NCBI GenBank assembly: GCA_964387485.1
Contig: CAYLWV010000014.1
Span: forward strand, 1 to 26,808
From: Fluviibacter sp964387485
GTDB taxonomy: Bacteria > Pseudomonadota > Gammaproteobacteria > Burkholderiales > Rhodocyclaceae
Length of the DNA stretch: 26,808 nucleotides
Reading direction: 5' to 3'
Below the pieces are notes generated by a model. That model saw only the letters and a list, made by a program, of their open reading frames with translations. It was not told where the DNA came from and made no database searches. Within the stretch, counting starts at the first letter, position 1; each line of letters starts with the position of its first letter. Made by a program: the position numbers and the translations under genes. Below are positions 22,426 through 26,808 of this stretch, piece after piece.

Positions 22426-23295
22426 ATGGGTCTCAAATTCAACCGGCTTGTTCTGATCGTGCTCACCCTGTTTGGGCTGTGTGGTTTATCGGCGTTTGTT
22501 CAGGCGGCCCCGCCATTACCATTGATTGTGCCGGAAGCCACCTTCGTCACACTGCCCCGGATCACGGGAACCACGCTGAATCAGCAGATGATGGACACCC
22601 ACAGTCTTATCCACATCCAGCTTGGCAAAGCTTCTGATCCACTGTCGCCCAACACACCGCTCACCGTGATCCGACAGGGCCTACGGCTGCGCTCGCCCGA
22701 TGGCAAAATCCTGGGTGTGCTGGCCATCCCGGTTGCCCAGGGCCATACGCTGAGCGAGGCCGCACGTATCCGCGAAATTGCTGAACCCGTTTCAACCAAT
22801 ACCGACTGGATGCGGCTTGATGTGCTGTATCAGGAAACCATGCGCGGCGACAGCGTCATGACCCGGGCCGAGGTCAAAGCCGTACATCGGACCGCAGATC
22901 ACTGCGCTGCTGCTGCAATATCACCGCCCCCAGCATCCGAAGTCATCGCCTTGGCCAGCCACATGGACCTGATGGCCACACGGGGCGAGCTGGTCGTCAT
23001 CTCGGGCGGCTGCCAGGCCGGGCTGGGCGAAGGCCGCCCGGTGAGCCTCTGGCGGCCAGCGGCCACGACCTTTGGTCGTAAACTCGACCAGGCCGTTGAA
23101 GACCCGAAAAACGATAGCAACAGTGTCTTCGAGGATAATCCCGCCATCAGCCGTGAGAAAACGCCTGGGCACCGAGTGGCCGACGGTCGCGTTGTCACCG
23201 CCTACGACAATGCCGCCATTGTGCAGATTCACGCACTCTCGCAGGCGGTCCAACCTGGCGATCTCATTCGCATCAATGCGCCATCCAAGCGCTAA
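22426..23295 (+). CDS. Exported protein of unknown function, possibly a LysM-less relative of the LysM protein usually found before dprA
   Basis: I do not recognise this 289-aa protein outright. It starts with a clear Sec signal peptide (MGLKFNRLVLIVLTLFGLCG..., cleavage probably after VQA, residue 27), so it is periplasmic or outer-membrane-associated. No LysM motif is visible in the N-terminal half. The C-terminal half, with GELVVISGGCQAGLGEGRPVS near residues 186-206 and GRVVTAYDNAAIVQIHALSQ followed by VQPGDLIRIN near the end, resembles the tail of the LysM peptidoglycan-binding proteins encoded upstream of dprA in many Proteobacteria. That link is inference from remembered patterns. In-frame ATGs at 22372 and 22381 are possible starts, but the signal peptide begins at 22426. 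The dprA gene follows after 10 bp. Confidence 0.6.
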   Translation: MGLKFNRLVLIVLTLFGLCGLSAFVQAAPPLPLIVPEATFVTLPRITGTTLNQQMMDTHSLIHIQLGKASDPLSPNTPLTVIRQGLRLRSPDGKILGVLAIPVAQGHTLSEAARIREIAEPVSTNTDWMRLDVLYQETMRGDSVMTRAEVKAVHRTADHCAAAAISPPPASEVIALASHMDLMATRGELVVISGGCQAGLGEGRPVSLWRPAATTFGRKLDQAVEDPKNDSNSVFEDNPAISREKTPGHRVADGRVVTAYDNAAIVQIHALSQAVQPGDLIRINAPSKR

Positions 23296-23305
23296 GGTCT
23301 TATTT

Positions 23306-24448
23306 ATGAACCCGGCTTCTTCCTACCTAGCACCAAACGAGCTCACACACTGGCTGAATCTGACGCTGCCTTCCGGTATTGGTCCGCGCACCCAACAGCA
23401 ACTGCTGCGGGCCTTCGGCCAACCGTCCGCGATTTTCTCGGCCGGGCTCAGCGCCGTGGCCGGTGTCATTGGCATCAAGCCTGCCCAGAGCCTATTTGAC
23501 GGTTTGCAGAATGACATCCAGCAAGCCCTCATTGCCCGCACCTTGGCTTGGTCTCAGGAAGCAGGGCATCACATCATCACCCTGGCTGATGCGCACTACC
23601 CGCAGCGGCTACTGGAATCCAGTGATCCCCCTTGCCTGCTCTATGTCAACGGCGACCCTGGCTTTCTGAACCGCCCGGCCATTGGTGTTGTGGGCAGTCG
23701 CAACGCAACCCCCCAGGGTATGGAAAACGCGCGGTCCTTCTCACGCGTACTGGCCGATGCCGGTTTCACGATCATCAGCGGTCTGGCGTTAGGTATCGAT
23801 GCCGCCGCCCATGAGGGCGCCTTACTTTCCAACACGCGTAGTGATGCACCGAGCGGCACCATCGCCATCATTGGCACAGGTATCGACCGTGTCTATCCGG
23901 CCCGCAACAAAAAGCTGGCGCATCTGATTACCGGTCAGGGCTGCATTATTTCCGAATTTCCGCTGGGTACCGTCGCCGCCGCCAGCAACTTTCCCCGCCG
24001 CAACCGCCTCATCGCCGGCTTATCGCAGGCCTGTCTGGTCGTTGAAGCCGCACCCGCGTCTGGTTCACTTATTACGGCACGGCTGGCCGGAGAACTGGGA
24101 CGGGATCTCTTCGCCATTCCGGGCTCAATTCATGCCCCCCAATATAAAGGCTGTCACGCGCTCATCAAACAGGGCGCCAAACTGGTGGAGTGTGCACAGG
24201 ACATTCTTGAAGAGCTCCGTCCCCAGCATGCCCCGCAACCCATGGCAACGCAACCAACAGCACCCGTCAACCCGGCACACCAACCTCTGCTGGCTGCATT
24301 GGGGCATGATCCGTGCACGCTGGATCAATTAATTAGCCGTAGCGGGTTGACGACCGACGCGGTTCTTGCGATGCTGACCGAACTCAGTCTGGAGGGTGTC
24401 GTTACCAACCTGCCGGGTGGCCGCTATCAAAGGCTGATCCGCAGTTAA
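23306..24448 (+). CDS. dprA: DNA-processing protein DprA (Smf)
   Basis: DprA binds incoming single-stranded DNA during transformation, protects it and loads RecA. The 380-aa protein has an N-terminal SAM/HhH-like part (LPSGIGPRTQQQLLRAFG, 21-38), the Rossmann-like DNA-binding core GVVGSRNATPQGMENA (127-142), SGLALGIDAAAHEGAL (158-173), GTGIDRVYPARN (190-201) and FPRRNRLIAGLS (229-240), and a C-terminal winged-helix-like domain (about 325-375) as in Proteobacteria. The ATG at 23306 lies just before the conserved region; the upstream open frame is the shadow of the previous gene. DprA alone does not show natural competence, being near-universal. It leads into smg and topB. Confidence 0.96.
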   Translation: MNPASSYLAPNELTHWLNLTLPSGIGPRTQQQLLRAFGQPSAIFSAGLSAVAGVIGIKPAQSLFDGLQNDIQQALIARTLAWSQEAGHHIITLADAHYPQRLLESSDPPCLLYVNGDPGFLNRPAIGVVGSRNATPQGMENARSFSRVLADAGFTIISGLALGIDAAAHEGALLSNTRSDAPSGTIAIIGTGIDRVYPARNKKLAHLITGQGCIISEFPLGTVAAASNFPRRNRLIAGLSQACLVVEAAPASGSLITARLAGELGRDLFAIPGSIHAPQYKGCHALIKQGAKLVECAQDILEELRPQHAPQPMATQPTAPVNPAHQPLLAALGHDPCTLDQLISRSGLTTDAVLAMLTELSLEGVVTNLPGGRYQRLIRS

Positions 24449-24503
24449 ATACCGCACTGTGCCAGATTGTCGATTGATTCGATTCCAAGCCATAGGTTGC
24501 TCC

Positions 24504-24962
24504 ATGCTCGATATTCTTGTGTACCTGTTCGAACACTTCGAAGAACTTGGCGCCGGCGACCCACAAACCACGGCCGATGGCTCACCGCTTTCAGAGACCC
24601 TGATGGAGGCCGGCTTTGAGCGTGAGGAAATTGACCAGGCCTTCGGTTGGCTGGCGGGCCTGAGCGGTGAACGCTATCGGGCAATCAGCGCCCCCTCTGC
24701 CCATTCAGTCCGCATCTTCTCAGACCGCGAATATGAGCATCTGGGTCACGACTGTCTGGCCTATTTGTTTGCTCTCGAAAACCAGAATGCCGTACCGGCC
24801 GACCTGCGCGAACTGATCATTGACCGGGCGATGGCCATGGAGGATCTGAGCCTCGAACACTTCAAAATCATCGTCCTGATGGTGCTCTGGAGTCGCAACC
24901 AGGCGATTGACGGACTACTCGTCGAAACCCTGCTCGACGACGCCAACCCGATCTACAACTAA
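24504..24962 (+). CDS. smg: Smg family protein (DUF494)
   Basis: A 152-aa acidic, helical protein of the Smg/DUF494 family, almost always encoded after dprA; its function remains unclear. The start MLDILVYLFEHFEELG and the ending VLWSRNQAIDGLLVETLLDD are the recognisable ends of the family. I took the ATG at 24504, which matches homologues; the longer in-frame opening at 24459 would add 15 residues outside the family profile. It begins 55 bp after dprA and ends 78 bp before topB, with a hairpin in between. Confidence 0.94.
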   Translation: MLDILVYLFEHFEELGAGDPQTTADGSPLSETLMEAGFEREEIDQAFGWLAGLSGERYRAISAPSAHSVRIFSDREYEHLGHDCLAYLFALENQNAVPADLRELIIDRAMAMEDLSLEHFKIIVLMVLWSRNQAIDGLLVETLLDDANPIYN

Positions 24963-24981
24963 ATCCGTCATCCGGGTGCCC

Positions 24982-25003
24982 GGCTTGCCAATCCCGGCAA
25001 GCC
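24982..25003 (+). terminator. GC-rich hairpin between smg and topB, weak terminator candidate
   Basis: GGCTTGCC and GGCAAGCC form a perfect 8-bp stem with a 6-nt loop, 19 nt after the smg stop; a second small stem CCGGG/CCCGG lies just before it. No T-run follows, so an intrinsic terminator is doubtful. It may be a leader structure or a processing or attenuation site ahead of topB. Confidence 0.35.
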
Positions 25004-25040
25004 CTCCTATGATGCGCCGGTTACTTACGAGAACCACCTC

Positions 25041-26808
25041 ATGGGAAAAAAGCTGATCATTGCCGAGAAACCTTCAGTCGCTCTGGATATTTCCAAAGCA
25101 CTCGGCGGCTTTACCAAACACGACGACTATTATGAAAGTGACGATTACGTCTTGTCGTCGGCCGTGGGCCATCTGCTGGCACTGATCTGCCCGGAAGAAT
25201 TCGAAGTCAAACGCGGCAAGTGGACGTTTGCCCATCTGCCCGTGATCCCGCCGCATTTCGACCTGCAACCTATCGAAAAGTCGGCACCCCGCCTGAAAGT
25301 ACTGCAAAAGCTGCTGCGCCGTAAGGACATCGACGGCCTCATCAACGCCTGTGACGCGGGCCGCGAGGGCGAACTGATCTTCAATTACATCGCCCAGTAC
25401 GCCAAGGCCAAAGTGCCCGTGCAGCGCCTGTGGCTGCAATCCATGACCAAAGACGCCATCCAGGATGGCTTCAAGCATTTACGCGATGGCGCCGAGATGC
25501 AGGGCCTGGGCGACGCCGCCGTCTGCCGCTCGGAATCAGACTGGCTGGTCGGCATTAACGGTACTCGCGCCATGACCGCCTTCAACTCGAAGACCGGCGG
25601 CTTCCATCTGACCACCGTTGGCCGCGTACAGACACCGACGCTATCGCTGGTCGTCGAGCGCGAAAAAGAAATCCGCGCCTTCGTGCCCCGCAACTACTGG
25701 GAAGTCGAAGGTGAATTCGAAGCCGCCGGCGGCACTTACACCGGCCGTTGGTTCGACGAAACTTTCAAGAAAGGCGAGGATGAACATGCGCGTGCCGAAC
25801 GACTCTGGAAAGAACCGGAAGCTGAAGCGATACGCAGCGAATGTCTGGGAAAACCCGGCATCGTTACTGACACCGCCAAGCCAGAAAATCGTCTATCTCC
25901 GCTGCTTTTTGATCTAACAAGCCTACAACGTGAAGCGAACACGCGCTTTGGCTTTTCTGCCAAAACCACGCTGTCGATCGCTCAGGCGCTCTACGAGCGC
26001 CACAAAGTTCTAACCTACCCGCGAACCGATTCGCGCGCGCTGCCGGAAGATTATTTGCCCACCGTGCACAATGTACTGGCCGGCCTGCCCGATCTCTACG
26101 CACCATTCGCCAACGAAATCGTTAAAGAAGGCTGGGTCAAACCAAACAAACGCATCTTCAACAACACGAAGATCTCCGATCACTTTGCCATCATCCCGAC
26201 CGGCACGGTGCCCAAGAGCCTGTCCGAAGTCGAAGCCAAGCTCTACGACTTCGTCGTGCGCCGCTTCCTCTCAGTCTTCTATCCGGCAGCCGAATACCTG
26301 GTAACCACCCGCATTACGCGCGTTGGCAAGCACCCCTTCAAAACCGAGGGCAAGGTCCTGGTCAAGAAGGGCTGGCTCACCGTTTACGGTAAGGAAGAAA
26401 GCGACGAAGAGACCAACCTCCCGGCAGTCACCGACGGCGAATCGGTCAAGACCGAAGATGTGCGCCTGAAGGCCTCGGCCACCCGCCCGCCGGCACGCTA
26501 CTCAGAAGCCACGCTGCTCTCCGCCATGGAAAGCGCCGGTAAGCGTATTGATGATGATGAACTCCGCGCCGCCATGGCCGGCCGCGGCCTGGGCACACCG
26601 GCGACGCGCGCCCAGATCATTGAAGGCCTACTCGCCGAGCAATACCTGCTACGCGAAGGCCGCGAACTGATCCCGATGGCCAAGGCCTTCAACCTGATGA
26701 CACTGCTCGAAGGCCTGGGCGTCACGGCACTCACGTCACCGGAACTGACCGGCGAATGGGAATCCAAACTGGGCAGCATGGAGCGCGGCGAACTGTCGCG
26801 CAAACAGT
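25041..26808 (+). CDS. topB: DNA topoisomerase III (type IA, TopB), C-terminus cut by window edge
   Basis: A type IA topoisomerase that passes single strands to decatenate and relax DNA. 589 codons are visible without a stop; the family is about 650-900 aa with C-terminal zinc ribbons, so the end lies outside. The TOPRIM domain shows LIIAEKPSVALDI (5-17, with E9), SSAVGHLLAL (39-48) and NACDAGREGELIF (102-114, with D105). The active-site tyrosine is Y326 in KVLTYPRTDSRALPEDY. The sequence FTKHDDYYESDDYVLSSAVGH is typical of the TopB form that follows dprA-smg in Betaproteobacteria, rather than TopA. Only a weak Shine-Dalgarno (GAGAA) precedes the ATG. Confidence 0.95.
   Translation, partial: MGKKLIIAEKPSVALDISKALGGFTKHDDYYESDDYVLSSAVGHLLALICPEEFEVKRGKWTFAHLPVIPPHFDLQPIEKSAPRLKVLQKLLRRKDIDGLINACDAGREGELIFNYIAQYAKAKVPVQRLWLQSMTKDAIQDGFKHLRDGAEMQGLGDAAVCRSESDWLVGINGTRAMTAFNSKTGGFHLTTVGRVQTPTLSLVVEREKEIRAFVPRNYWEVEGEFEAAGGTYTGRWFDETFKKGEDEHARAERLWKEPEAEAIRSECLGKPGIVTDTAKPENRLSPLLFDLTSLQREANTRFGFSAKTTLSIAQALYERHKVLTYPRTDSRALPEDYLPTVHNVLAGLPDLYAPFANEIVKEGWVKPNKRIFNNTKISDHFAIIPTGTVPKSLSEVEAKLYDFVVRRFLSVFYPAAEYLVTTRITRVGKHPFKTEGKVLVKKGWLTVYGKEESDEETNLPAVTDGESVKTEDVRLKASATRPPARYSEATLLSAMESAGKRIDDDELRAAMAGRGLGTPATRAQIIEGLLAEQYLLREGRELIPMAKAFNLMTLLEGLGVTALTSPELTGEWESKLGSMERGELSRKQ

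Noticed and set aside
1..26808. Search by eye for CRISPR arrays, tRNA or rRNA genes, transposases, prophage genes and attachment sites
   Set aside because: None seen; the YqjE holin-family protein is a housekeeping family and not evidence of a prophage.

Overview
The window is a densely packed bacterial chromosome segment with no tRNA, rRNA, insertion sequence, prophage or CRISPR array. No gene-free stretch is longer than about 210 bp, apart from a 100-N assembly gap at 18787-18886. Protein content and gene order (dprA-smg-topB; def-fmt, htpX, rsmB-DUF4390-ntrY-ntrX; hemE next to priA; pyrE near an exonuclease III gene; a yqjD-yqjE-yqjK set; an LPS heptosyltransferase) point to a Betaproteobacterium or a closely similar Gammaproteobacterium. 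This placement is inferred from recalled synteny and protein resemblance, not from a search. The run of 100 Ns suggests a draft or metagenome scaffold.

Region 1 (1-6591) is a late-cobalamin locus. Two genes leave leftward from a 97-bp intergenic region: bluB (makes the lower ligand DMB) and the threonine-phosphate decarboxylase gene, which is cut by the left edge. Rightward run cobQ, cobU, cobT and cobC (alpha-ribazole phosphatase), very tightly packed, with a GT9 heptosyltransferase gene as the last member. Together they make the aminopropanol arm, activate cobinamide, and make and dephosphorylate alpha-ribazole phosphate. cobS and cbiB are not in the window, and I see no cobalamin riboswitch.

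Region 2 (6572-10197) holds a small leftward operon of membrane/stress proteins (YqjD, YqjE and YqjK types), a Crc-like but catalytically intact exonuclease III, a beta-hydroxyacid dehydrogenase and pyrE. Region 3 (10234-18786) is almost entirely leftward: rsmB (N-terminus lost in the gap), a DUF4390 exported protein with a Tat-like signal, a NtrY-type kinase, a NtrX-type regulator whose AAA+ motor is degenerate, hemE and priA. The 206-bp hemE-priA spacer carries DnaA-box-like sites and two inverted repeats.

Region 4 (18957-22320) has a secreted S1/P1-type nuclease facing htpX, with def-fmt upstream of htpX. htpX is preceded by a near-consensus sigma-32 (heat-shock) promoter that begins inside the end of fmt. 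Region 5 (22426-26808) runs rightward: an unusual exported protein in the place where a LysM protein usually precedes dprA, then dprA, smg and topB (cut by the right edge).

I found no clearly new multi-gene system. The points most worth a second look are the degenerate NtrX-type regulator, the sigma-32 promoter of htpX, the hemE-priA spacer and the derived exported protein before dprA.
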